Counted from the stretch's first letter, positions 1 to 5,832 are shown. The stretch is DNA of 6,185 bases from an uncultured Acidimicrobiaceae bacterium (GCA_903934195.1 CAIZMV010000232.1:1-6185), one strand, 5' to 3'. A program made the numbers and translations. Notes: generated by a model from the letters alone, not told the origin.

Positions 1-62
1 ATAGTTCCCTGTGTGGTCTCTGCTGTGAAATCGGGTGCGGTGTCGCCTAAACGTACAGTCAT
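1..62 (-). CDS. Peroxiredoxin, N-terminal fragment (runs off the left edge)
   Basis: Only the first 20 codons are present, starting at the ATG at 62-60 and leaving the window at position 1. The visible N-terminus, MTVRLGDTAPDFTAETTQGT, matches the start of AhpC/TSA-type peroxiredoxins, most like the 1-Cys (Prx6) group, where an 'LGDxAPDFxAxTTxG' opening is typical. Such enzymes reduce hydrogen peroxide and organic peroxides in the cytoplasm through a peroxidatic cysteine, which would lie beyond the window. The start is supported by a clear Shine-Dalgarno AAGGAG (74-69) with a 6-nt spacer, in contrast to the leaderless-looking genes elsewhere in the window. The gene lies downstream of the TetR gene on the same strand, but a terminator lies between them, so it probably has its own promoter in about 75-116. 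Family assignment rests on 20 residues; the subgroup is not certain. Confidence 0.8.
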   Translation of the reverse strand, partial: MTVRLGDTAPDFTAETTQGT

Positions 63-68
63 GATGTT

Positions 69-74
69 CTCCTT
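69..74 (-). promoter_or_regulatory. Shine-Dalgarno site of the peroxiredoxin gene
   Basis: AAGGAG on the minus strand, 6 nt before the ATG at 62-60. It is the only strong ribosome binding site in the window and fixes the peroxiredoxin start. Confidence 0.75.
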
Positions 75-102
75 GAAATAGGTGTCTACCCAAAGGATAT
101 GG

Positions 103-112
103 GGGAATTCCC
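103..112. repeat. 10-bp palindrome in the peroxiredoxin upstream region
   Basis: GGGAATTCCC is a perfect palindrome lying between the tetR terminator and the peroxiredoxin ribosome binding site, about 40 bp before the peroxiredoxin ATG. A TATCCT hexamer (minus strand 99-94) just downstream could be a weak -10 box, which would put the palindrome in the promoter spacer, a position that would suit an operator. A 10-bp palindrome can also arise by chance, and no known regulator motif is recognised. Confidence 0.3.
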
Positions 113-135
113 AAAACCCGACAACTTTGGTCGGG
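113..135 (-). terminator. Intrinsic terminator of the tetR gene
   Basis: On the minus strand, 8 nt past the TGA stop of the TetR gene, CCCGAC (135-130) and GTCGGG (122-117) form a 6-bp GC-rich stem with a 7-nt loop (CAAAGTT), followed directly by TTTT (116-113). It separates the repressor from the downstream peroxiredoxin. The T tract is short, so termination may be partial. Confidence 0.65.
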
Positions 136-143
136 AATTACTA

Positions 144-770
144 TCAGCGAGGAAGAAGTCCCATTTCGGCCACCTCAAGGGCCACCATATGGGATGACAG
201 ATCAATGACTGCCTGAATCTGGCTTCCGAGGTCAGTGCCCGGCGGAACCTTGTTCGGAAGGGGTCCGTCAATAACCAATGTGGCAAGGCCATGAGACAGT
301 GACCACAACATGGCGGCAAATGTAAATGCCTTGTTCGGGTCGATTTCCGGGCCCGTGATGCGCGAGACCATCAGTCGCAATTCTTCGAATGCAGAATCCG
401 CTGCAGTCTGTGTCAGAGCGTGTGTGGTGACACCACAAATATCATTGCGGAACATCACTCGAAAATGCCCAACGTGTTCGCGTGCAAAGTTCAAATAAGC
501 AATGAAACCAGCCTTAGCGGCAGGCATTTCGGTTTCGTGTACATCGCGAAATGCTTGCGCCAACCCCGTGAATCCTTCTTCAGAAATGGCTGCAAAAATT
601 CCACTGCGGTCACTGAAGTAGTGATACGGCGCCTGGTGACTAACGCCAGCTTGGCGTGCAACTTCCCGCATCGAAAGTGATTCAGCGCCTTCCAATTCAA
701 TGATGGCGATGGCAGCGTCAAGCACAAGGCGGCGAACATCGCCATGTTGCTCGTAAGGGGCTGGAACCAT
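144..770 (-). CDS. TetR/AcrR-family transcriptional repressor with WHG-type C-terminal domain
   Basis: A 208-residue one-component repressor from the ATG at 770-768. The N-terminal DNA-binding domain (about residues 10-56) includes a typical TetR helix-turn-helix, SMREVARQAGVSHQAPYHYF (33-52), followed by the usual 'SDRSGIFAAI' helix. The C-terminal ligand/dimer domain holds WSLSHG at 156-161, the signature of the WHG-type TetR C-terminal domain. The likely role is to repress itself and the divergent exporter until a toxic ligand binds; the ligand cannot be read from the sequence. Two near-identical palindromes lie in the 52 bp between the two genes and are its probable operators. Start choice: the frame stays open to a GTG at 803, but that start would put 11 unusual residues encoded by the operator before the normal TetR N-terminus. 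A TANNNT hexamer (TACGGT, 782-777) ends 6 nt before the ATG, so this mRNA may be leaderless. The stop is TGA at 146-144, followed by a terminator. Confidence 0.93.
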   Translation of the reverse strand: MVPAPYEQHGDVRRLVLDAAIAIIELEGAESLSMREVARQAGVSHQAPYHYFSDRSGIFAAISEEGFTGLAQAFRDVHETEMPAAKAGFIAYLNFAREHVGHFRVMFRNDICGVTTHALTQTAADSAFEELRLMVSRITGPEIDPNKAFTFAAMLWSLSHGLATLVIDGPLPNKVPPGTDLGSQIQAVIDLSSHMVALEVAEMGLLPR

Positions 771-785
771 GGCCTCACCGTACAA

Positions 786-800
786 CTTGACAGTGTCAAG
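786..800. promoter_or_regulatory. Operator O1: perfect palindrome, probable TetR binding site
   Basis: CTTGACA-G-TGTCAAG is a perfect 7+1+7 palindrome, the size and symmetry typical of TetR-family operators. Its left half contains TTGACA (787-792), a consensus -35 hexamer for the exporter gene on the plus strand. Its right half read on the minus strand is also TTGACA (799-794). The centre lies 23 bp from the centre of O2. A repressor bound here would directly cover the exporter's -35 box. Binding by the adjacent TetR protein is inferred from position. Confidence 0.8.
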
Positions 801-823
801 CACACCGACTAGACACTGTCAAG
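787..823 (+). promoter_or_regulatory. Promoter of the MFS exporter, embedded in the two operators
   Basis: The -35 TTGACA (787-792) is a full consensus match. The spacer is 17 bp, and the -10 is TAGACA (810-815; matches TATAAT at three of six positions including the leading TA). Transcription would start about 7-8 nt on, at or next to the G of the GTG codon at 823, giving a leaderless mRNA. Both hexamers sit at the same offset inside O1 and O2, so repressor binding and RNA polymerase binding should exclude each other. The transcription start is predicted, not observed. Confidence 0.65.
809..823. promoter_or_regulatory. Operator O2: near-perfect palindrome over the exporter -10 box and start codon
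   Basis: CTAGACA-C-TGTCAAG repeats O1 with one broken pair (A at 811 where symmetry would want T); the flanking A808/T824 pair extends it by one. That single change turns TTGACA into TAGACA (810-815), which gives the hexamer the TA expected at the start of a -10 box. The last base of the palindrome is the G of the exporter's GTG start. The right half on the minus strand gives TTGACA (822-817), a possible -35 for the tetR gene. O1 and O2 together form a tandem operator. Confidence 0.75.
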
Positions 824-2367
824 TGACTATTGATCAGAAAACTTACGACCGTCGTTGGTGGGTGCTTGGAGTACTTGCCATCAGTGTGTTCCTTGTTGTC
901 GTCGACAACCTCATCGTCAATGTGGCTCTGCCCACTTTGCAAAGCGAATTGAACGCAACCACAACTTCTTTGCAATGGATAGTTGACTCGTACGCACTTG
1001 TCTTCGCAGGTCTGCTGCTTGCCGGCGGGGGACTTGGTGACCGTTTCGGTCGCAAGGGTGCATTGCAAATTGGTCTGGTGCTGTTTGTAATCTGCAGCAC
1101 GTTCGCAGCATTCGCGACTACGAGCAATCAACTCATTTTTTGGCGCGGTGCCATGGGTATTGGTGCAGCACTTGTTTTCCCTGCGACTCTTGCAATCATC
1201 ACCAACATCTTTATTGACCCGATTGAGCGCGCAAAAGCTATTGGTCTGTGGTCTGCAGTGTCGGGTATGGCTGTTGCGTTTGGCCCGATCGTTGGTGGGG
1301 CACTATTGCAGCACTACTGGTGGGGCTCAGTATTTTTGGTCAACATTCCGATCGTTGTCATCGCGTTAGTCGCAGGAAAATTCCTTATTCCGAAATCACG
1401 TGATGAGAATCCGCATCGCATCGACCTGTCTGGTTTCTTGTTGTCGATTATTGCTGTCGGTTCACTTGTGTTCACTGTGATTGAATCGCCAGTCTGGGGG
1501 TGGGGGTCATTCAAATCAAATGCTGGTTTTGTTATCGCCGTCATTGCATTTGCGGCCTTCATTTCTGCAGAAAAACGCAACAATGAACCACTTCTTGACG
1601 TACGCGTCTTTTCTAACCTTCGCCTTAGTGCTGCAGCAGGAAGCATCTTCATCGCATTCTTCTGTCTCTTCGGATTCACATTTTTAGTGACTCAATATTT
1701 TCAATTCGTTCGCGGTTATGACACACTGAGCGCCGGTATTCACACAATTCCCTTCGCTGTCGGCGCTGGTATTACTGCTCCGTTTGCTGCCCGCGCTGCT
1801 TTGCGGTTCGGTACAAAGCGAGTTGTTGCGATGGGGCTATTGAACATGGCCATTGGTCTTGCAATTGCAAGTCGCATGGATCAACACTCGTCGTATTGGG
1901 GTCATGTCATAATCAGCATGGTCATCATGGCTAACGGACTTTCTTTGGTTACATCACCAAGTACCGATGCAATCATGGGAACACTGAACCGTGACAAAGC
2001 TGGTGTTGGCTCAGCCATCAACGACGTCGGTCGTGAAGTCGGTGGAACATTAGGTGTAGCAATTGTTGGTTCGGTTTTCGTCAGCTTGTACACACCAAAA
2101 CTTGCGAGCAACTTTGCGGGAATCCCTGGTCTCATCCAGAATCTTCCTGCTGGCGTCTATGAGATTGCCCAAAAGTCTGTTGGTGCTGCGTATCAAGTGG
2201 CGGGCAGATCGCCTGCAGCACTTCAAGACCAAGTCCAAGAAGCGGTCAGCAATTCGTTTATCCATGGGTTCAGAACTGCGTGCGTTGTCGCCTCCGCGGT
2301 TGCGCTGGTTGGGTCTGTAATCGCCCTTGTATTGCTGCCTTCTTCGCCCGGAGCCGAGAAGGATTAA
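823..2367 (+). CDS. DHA2-family MFS multidrug exporter (EmrB/QacA type, 14 TM)
   Basis: A 514-residue inner-membrane drug:proton antiporter, the length expected for the 14-TM DHA2 group. Visible motifs, numbered from the GTG start: 'VDNLIVNVALPTL' in TM1 (27-39, DHA2 motif D1, with Asn-Leu in place of the commoner Thr), motif A GGGLGDRFGRK (68-78) in the TM2-3 loop, Arg109 in TM4 (motif B region), and antiporter motif C GMAVAFGPIVGG (148-159) in TM5. Near the C-terminus, 'GREVGGTLGVAIVGSVF' is typical of DHA2 transporters. It probably expels toxic organic compounds using the proton gradient; substrates cannot be named. Start choice: an in-frame ATG at 769 would overlap the tetR ATG on the other strand and lie upstream of the predicted promoter. 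The GTG at 823 lies exactly 7 nt past the -10 box and gives the short hydrophilic N-terminus (TIDQKTYDRRWW) usual before TM1. Divergent from, and probably controlled by, the adjacent TetR. The stop is TAA. Confidence 0.93.
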   Translation: MTIDQKTYDRRWWVLGVLAISVFLVVVDNLIVNVALPTLQSELNATTTSLQWIVDSYALVFAGLLLAGGGLGDRFGRKGALQIGLVLFVICSTFAAFATTSNQLIFWRGAMGIGAALVFPATLAIITNIFIDPIERAKAIGLWSAVSGMAVAFGPIVGGALLQHYWWGSVFLVNIPIVVIALVAGKFLIPKSRDENPHRIDLSGFLLSIIAVGSLVFTVIESPVWGWGSFKSNAGFVIAVIAFAAFISAEKRNNEPLLDVRVFSNLRLSAAAGSIFIAFFCLFGFTFLVTQYFQFVRGYDTLSAGIHTIPFAVGAGITAPFAARAALRFGTKRVVAMGLLNMAIGLAIASRMDQHSSYWGHVIISMVIMANGLSLVTSPSTDAIMGTLNRDKAGVGSAINDVGREVGGTLGVAIVGSVFVSLYTPKLASNFAGIPGLIQNLPAGVYEIAQKSVGAAYQVAGRSPAALQDQVQEAVSNSFIHGFRTACVVASAVALVGSVIALVLLPSSPGAEKD

Positions 2368-2382
2368 CCATTTCTTAGATAA

Positions 2383-2400
2383 CTCTGAACTCGTTCAGAG
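2383..2400. repeat. Perfect 8-bp inverted repeat: exporter terminator or folD operator
   Basis: CTCTGAAC-TC-GTTCAGAG lies 15 nt after the exporter's stop codon and 24 nt before the folD ATG. As RNA it would fold as a 7-bp stem with a 4-nt loop. No T run follows, so as a terminator it would be of the tail-less kind described in actinobacteria. As DNA it spans about -42 to -25 relative to a folD transcript starting at its ATG, over the place where a -35 box would be, which would suit a regulator site. The sequence alone does not separate the two readings. Confidence 0.55.
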
Positions 2401-2411
2401 AGGGGCACAAG

Positions 2412-2417
2412 TACGAT
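2412..2417 (+). promoter_or_regulatory. -10 box of a leaderless folD promoter
   Basis: TACGAT matches TANNNT (four of six to TATAAT) and ends 7 nt before the ATG at 2425, so transcription is predicted to begin at the start codon itself. No convincing -35 hexamer lies 16-18 bp upstream; that space is occupied by the inverted repeat at 2383-2400. The purine-rich AGAGGGG (2399-2405) is about 19 nt from the ATG, too far to act as a ribosome binding site. Confidence 0.6.
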
Positions 2418-2424
2418 AAGTGAC

Positions 2425-3294
2425 ATGTCTGGTGCACCGATTTCTACTGTCGTAATGGCGGGTGCCCCAGCGCGTGACGCCATTCTTGCCAGCCTGTCGC
2501 AGCGAATTCAAAAGGCCGGTTCACCGCACATCGCGCTTGCAACTGTTCTGGTGGGAGACGATGCCCCCAGCCGTAAATATGTAGCCAGCAAGCACACCAC
2601 TGCGCAATCAATCGGAATCGAATCTGTACAAGTGGAACTACCAACTACTGCAACACAAGAGGAACTGGAAACTGCGGTTACACGCTTGGCGAATGACGCA
2701 CAGGTGCATGGCATCTTGGTTCAACTGCCACTGCCTGCCCATCTTGATACAGATGCAGTGCTGCAACTAATTCCTGCTGACAAAGATGTCGATGGACTTA
2801 CGGAACTATCACTCGGCCGCCTAGTTCGCGATGTTCCTGGCCATGTCAGTTGCACGCCACTTGGGGTATTGCGTTTGTTGCAGCACTACGGGATTGAAAC
2901 GAGTGGCAAACATGCAGTTGTAATTGGTCGTTCTACTCTTGTTGGCCTTCCATTGTCGGTGTTGTTGGCGCGCAAAGGAATTGATGCCACTGTCACTCTT
3001 GCGCATTCACGTACCGAGAACCTTGCAGCAATTTGTCAAACAGCAGACATTGTTATTTCAGCAACTGGTGTTGCACGTTCAATTACTGCTGCACATGTTG
3101 CGCCCGGCGCAACAGTTATTGATGTTGGTATCTCTCGAACAGAAGCCGGAATCGTCGGTGATGTCGATGCAGCTTCAGTTACCGGAATCGCTGGAGCATT
3201 AACCCCTATGCCTGGCGGTACCGGCATTATGACTGTTGCATGCCTTATGGAAAACACGGTCAATGCAGCCGCAATGCAGGGTGTTCGCGTCTAA
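2425..3294 (+). CDS. folD: Bifunctional methylenetetrahydrofolate dehydrogenase / methenyltetrahydrofolate cyclohydrolase
   Basis: A 289-residue cytoplasmic enzyme of one-carbon metabolism. It oxidises 5,10-methylene-THF with NAD(P)+ and hydrolyses the product to 10-formyl-THF, for purine and formyl-Met synthesis. The N-terminal catalytic domain shows 'VGDDAPSRKYVASK' with Tyr52 and catalytic Lys56, then 'HGILVQLPLP' with Gln100, and 'DKDVDGL' with Asp123. The C-terminal Rossmann domain shows VIGRSTLVGLPLSVLL (167-182) and HSRT (194-197), followed by 'DVGISR'. Length is normal for the family. Odd point: the C-terminal signature, usually PGGVGPMT, reads PGGTGIMT (263-270), with two substitutions close to the active site. 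Translation probably begins on a leaderless mRNA. The stop codon overlaps the next gene by one base (TAATG), so the protease downstream is very likely co-transcribed. Confidence 0.96.
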   Translation: MSGAPISTVVMAGAPARDAILASLSQRIQKAGSPHIALATVLVGDDAPSRKYVASKHTTAQSIGIESVQVELPTTATQEELETAVTRLANDAQVHGILVQLPLPAHLDTDAVLQLIPADKDVDGLTELSLGRLVRDVPGHVSCTPLGVLRLLQHYGIETSGKHAVVIGRSTLVGLPLSVLLARKGIDATVTLAHSRTENLAAICQTADIVISATGVARSITAAHVAPGATVIDVGISRTEAGIVGDVDAASVTGIAGALTPMPGGTGIMTVACLMENTVNAAAMQGVRV

Positions 3295-5804
3295 TGCGCC
3301 GCCTCATTGCTGTTTTTGCTTTAGCGAGTTCTTCGCTAGTTGCACTCGCAGTGCCAGTGTCTGTCAGTGCAGCAAACATTGCACCCGAAACCGATTTGAT
3401 TGCTCGTAAGTTAACTACTCAGACAACAGGGCCATCAGGTTTTCAGTCTCCGAATGATGTGATTCCGTGGGGCCTAGACCGAATAGATTCGCGCACAGGC
3501 AGAGACAATACGTTTACCTACACAACAACTGGAACAGGCGTAAAGGCATACGTCGTTGATTCCGGAGTAAACGGAACACACCCCGAAATTTCTGCCCGTG
3601 TGTTGCCTGGTTGGAGCTACCGCTCTCGAATATCTGATCCGACTGGTGACGCTCTCGATAGCTACAACGAGTCACTTGATTTGTACAGCAGGAATCCCGC
3701 AAGAGGCATCAGGCCGTGTGTAGAAGATCCCGAGCTTCCTCTCCGATACCGACCAGCGACAATTGATGGTGTTCGCAGCGACAGTGATGTTGGGACCTTT
3801 GATAATGATGGTCATGGCACACATGTTGCAGGAGTCATTGGAGGTAGCACTACAGGTGTGGCCAAAGCAGTCTCCATCGTGCCCGTCCGCGTGCTCGATT
3901 CGTGTGGCGCCGGCACTGAAACCATGGTGTTGTACGGACTCAACTGGATCTTGGAGAATCATCTGCCAGGTGAAAAAGCGGTAGTCAATATGAGTATTGG
4001 TTTTGAAAGTACGGCAACCAGTATTGATACTGCGATTAGAAATTTGCTGGCTGAAGGAATAGTGGTTGTTGCAGCCTCGGGCAATGAAGGCGGTTCAGCA
4101 TGTGGCATTACGCCTGCAGGCACTCCCGGAACTATCTCTGTCGGTGCTTCAAACGCGAATGATGCTGAGCCATCTTTCACGAGCTTCGGAGGATGCGTTG
4201 ACATTTTTGCGCCAGGTCAAATGATCGTCTCCAGCTGGCCGTGGTGTGACTCCGTTTCGATATGTGGACGCTCAGGAATTGTCGATACCTATAAAGGTGA
4301 GACGGGGACATCAATGGCTGCGCCCCATGTGGCTGGGGCGGTTGCAAGATTCTTGCAATCAGCAACGGTGACAGCAACAACGCCCACAGATGCGTGGAAC
4401 TGGTTAGAGACCAACGCAACATGTAACGCCATCACGTATTACACACCAACTTCCGCTCAACCCTCCCGCACTGGACTGGTAAAAACGCCGAATCGGTTGT
4501 TGGCAGTTGAAGCGCCAGCAACTGTGCCGTGTGCGCCAGGCAACATCACAACAACTACGGGTAGTACAAGTTCTGTTGTTACCTGGGAAGAAGTCCCAGC
4601 CGGAAACGGATCTGTAATTACTGCCTATACCGCGACAGCTACTCCTGGTGGAAAGTTCTGCACAGTTCCATCCGGAACTACTTGCACAATTACCGGGCTC
4701 ACAGCTGGCACAAAGTATGTAATTTCCGTTACAGCGACGAATAGTACTGGTGTAGGTGCGCAAGGTTTTGCAGATTATTTGCCAGGTACTCCTCAAAATG
4801 TCAAAGCAACCGCAGCAGACAAAAGTGCAGTAGTGAGTTGGGATGACGGCACTTCTTCAGATGGGCCTCCAATCACTGCTTTCACTGCAACTGCGACTCC
4901 AGGTGGAAAATCATGCACTGTTCCTTCCGGAACTACTTGCACAATCACTGAACTTGTGAAGAATACGAAATACTCAATTTCAGTCACCGCAAAAAACAGA
5001 GTTGGATTTGGTCCTGCATCAACAGCAGTGTCTGTAACACCAGGTGGCCTGCCTGGGGCGGTCACTTCACTTGTGGCTGCAACACAAAAGAACGCACTTG
5101 AACTGTCATGGGTGCAAGCTGCGGGTGACGGCGCCGAAGTTACTTATACCGCTACCGCAACACCCGGAGGTGGCACTTGCACGTCAACTGCCACAGCAGC
5201 TAGCAATTGCTCTATCACCGGGCTTATCAACGGCACTGAATACACAGTGTCGGTGATCGGGGAAAATACATACGGCAAGGGCGCTGAAACAACAGCAACA
5301 GGATTGGCTGATGGAGCTCCTGAAGTTCCTGGGACTTTAATGTCGTTAGTTGGAAGCAAATCAGTCACAATCGCATGGTCAGCGATTACGAGTTCTATCA
5401 ATGTCACCTATGTTGTTACGTCCACTCCAGGCAATCTCACGTGTGAAACAACAGAGACTTCGTGCACGATTACCGGCTTGAAAAATGGCGTGAACTACAC
5501 ATTTGCAGTGACTACAAAAACAACAACGGGCCAAGTCGCAGCAGTATCAATTCAACTAGCGGTTCGACCTGGTTTTATCGTGAAGAAGTCGGTTGTAAAG
5601 AAGGCATCGTCAACTCTCTTATCGTCGCTGGTCTCATCGTTGTCGACAGGGAAGAAGACCTGGAGTGAATCGGGCCCGTGTGCCATAGTCGGTACGAAAC
5701 TGAAGGCCCCGAAGGGTTCCGCTTCATGTGTAGTCACACTAAAGGTTGCAAAAAAGGGCAAATATCCTGAGATGTCCACCAAATTGAGGGTCACGGTCAG
5801 TTAG
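3294..5804 (+). CDS. Secreted subtilisin-like (S8, proteinase K/aqualysin type) serine protease with four FN3 domains
   Basis: An 836-residue exported protease. A Sec signal peptide covers residues 1-26 (MRR, a hydrophobic core, then SVSA before ANIAPE). The S8 domain (about 58-405) has a complete triad: Asp89 in VVDSGV, His174 in DGHGTHVAG and Ser340 in GTSMAAPHVAG, with oxyanion Asn264 in SGNEG. Cys270 and Cys301 are 31 residues apart, as in the aqualysin disulfide C163-C194. An insertion of about 45 residues (roughly 112-165) lies between the Asp and His motifs. Four fibronectin III domains follow (about 410-494, 498-582, 586-670, 678-758), each with a short-range Cys pair, then a C-terminal module (760-836) with Cys796/Cys812. 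No LPXTG motif, P-domain or C-terminal membrane segment is visible, so it is probably released or loosely held. Only about 30 residues lie between the signal peptide and the catalytic domain, so the usual I9 inhibitor propeptide is missing. Start choice: the ATG at 3294 overlaps the folD stop and begins the signal peptide directly; an upstream in-frame ATG at 3240 would mask it. Substrates are unknown. Confidence 0.93.
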   Translation: MRRLIAVFALASSSLVALAVPVSVSAANIAPETDLIARKLTTQTTGPSGFQSPNDVIPWGLDRIDSRTGRDNTFTYTTTGTGVKAYVVDSGVNGTHPEISARVLPGWSYRSRISDPTGDALDSYNESLDLYSRNPARGIRPCVEDPELPLRYRPATIDGVRSDSDVGTFDNDGHGTHVAGVIGGSTTGVAKAVSIVPVRVLDSCGAGTETMVLYGLNWILENHLPGEKAVVNMSIGFESTATSIDTAIRNLLAEGIVVVAASGNEGGSACGITPAGTPGTISVGASNANDAEPSFTSFGGCVDIFAPGQMIVSSWPWCDSVSICGRSGIVDTYKGETGTSMAAPHVAGAVARFLQSATVTATTPTDAWNWLETNATCNAITYYTPTSAQPSRTGLVKTPNRLLAVEAPATVPCAPGNITTTTGSTSSVVTWEEVPAGNGSVITAYTATATPGGKFCTVPSGTTCTITGLTAGTKYVISVTATNSTGVGAQGFADYLPGTPQNVKATAADKSAVVSWDDGTSSDGPPITAFTATATPGGKSCTVPSGTTCTITELVKNTKYSISVTAKNRVGFGPASTAVSVTPGGLPGAVTSLVAATQKNALELSWVQAAGDGAEVTYTATATPGGGTCTSTATAASNCSITGLINGTEYTVSVIGENTYGKGAETTATGLADGAPEVPGTLMSLVGSKSVTIAWSAITSSINVTYVVTSTPGNLTCETTETSCTITGLKNGVNYTFAVTTKTTTGQVAAVSIQLAVRPGFIVKKSVVKKASSTLLSSLVSSLSTGKKTWSESGPCAIVGTKLKAPKGSASCVVTLKVAKKGKYPEMSTKLRVTVS
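4521..5567 (+). repeat. Four tandem fibronectin III repeats inside the protease gene
   Basis: The repeat core is 'YTATATPGG...C...CTITGL..GT.Y..SV.A.N' and recurs at steps of 85, 88 and 88 residues, judged by the first Cys of each pair (456, 541, 629, 717). Repeats 1 and 2 are closest: a 20-base identical stretch, tccggaactacttgcacaat, occurs at 4671-4690 and 4926-4945, exactly 255 bp apart, suggesting a fairly recent duplication or gene conversion. Repeats 3 and 4 have diverged. Such domains usually act as spacers or bind polysaccharide or protein surfaces. Confidence 0.85.
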
Positions 5805-5823
5805 CGCAATTGCTGAGAATCTC

Positions 5824-5832
5824 TGATACCCT
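5824..5832 (+). promoter_or_regulatory. Extended -10 box of a leaderless rhodanese-lipoprotein promoter
   Basis: TGATACCCT contains the extended -10 pattern TGn followed by TACCCT (TANNNT) at 5827-5832, ending 7 nt before the ATG at 5840. No clear -35 is seen, which fits an extended -10 promoter. The AGGGGG run (5833-5838) resembles a Shine-Dalgarno core but sits one base from the ATG, too close to serve. The promoter lies in the 35-nt gap after the protease stop, which shows no convincing terminator, so read-through from folD/protease is also possible. Confidence 0.5.

Noticed and set aside
771..803. GTG at 803 as the tetR start
   Set aside because: Possible, with a weak TCTAGT -10 candidate at 813-808, but the 11 extra residues come from the operator, and the ATG at 770 gives a normal TetR N-terminus just before 'YEQHGD'.
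769..822. Upstream ATG start for the MFS exporter
   Set aside because: It lies within CCATGG, overlapping the tetR ATG on the other strand, and upstream of the predicted promoter; the added 18 residues are encoded by the operators and do not resemble a transporter N-terminus.
2383..2400. LexA/SOS box (GAAC-N4-GTTC)
   Set aside because: The half-sites match, but the spacer is 2 nt instead of 4, so the symmetry is wrong for LexA.
3240..3293. Earlier ATG (3240) for the protease
   Set aside because: It would add 18 residues in front of the signal peptide and overlap folD by 55 bp; the ATG at 3294 begins with MRR plus a hydrophobic core.
4404..4796. Long minus-strand open frame (130 codons) opposite the protease, and others opposite the exporter
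   Set aside because: Composition is that of a reversed coding frame (rich in Cys, Ser, Trp and Arg), with no domain or ribosome binding site, and it lies inside a well-supported gene.
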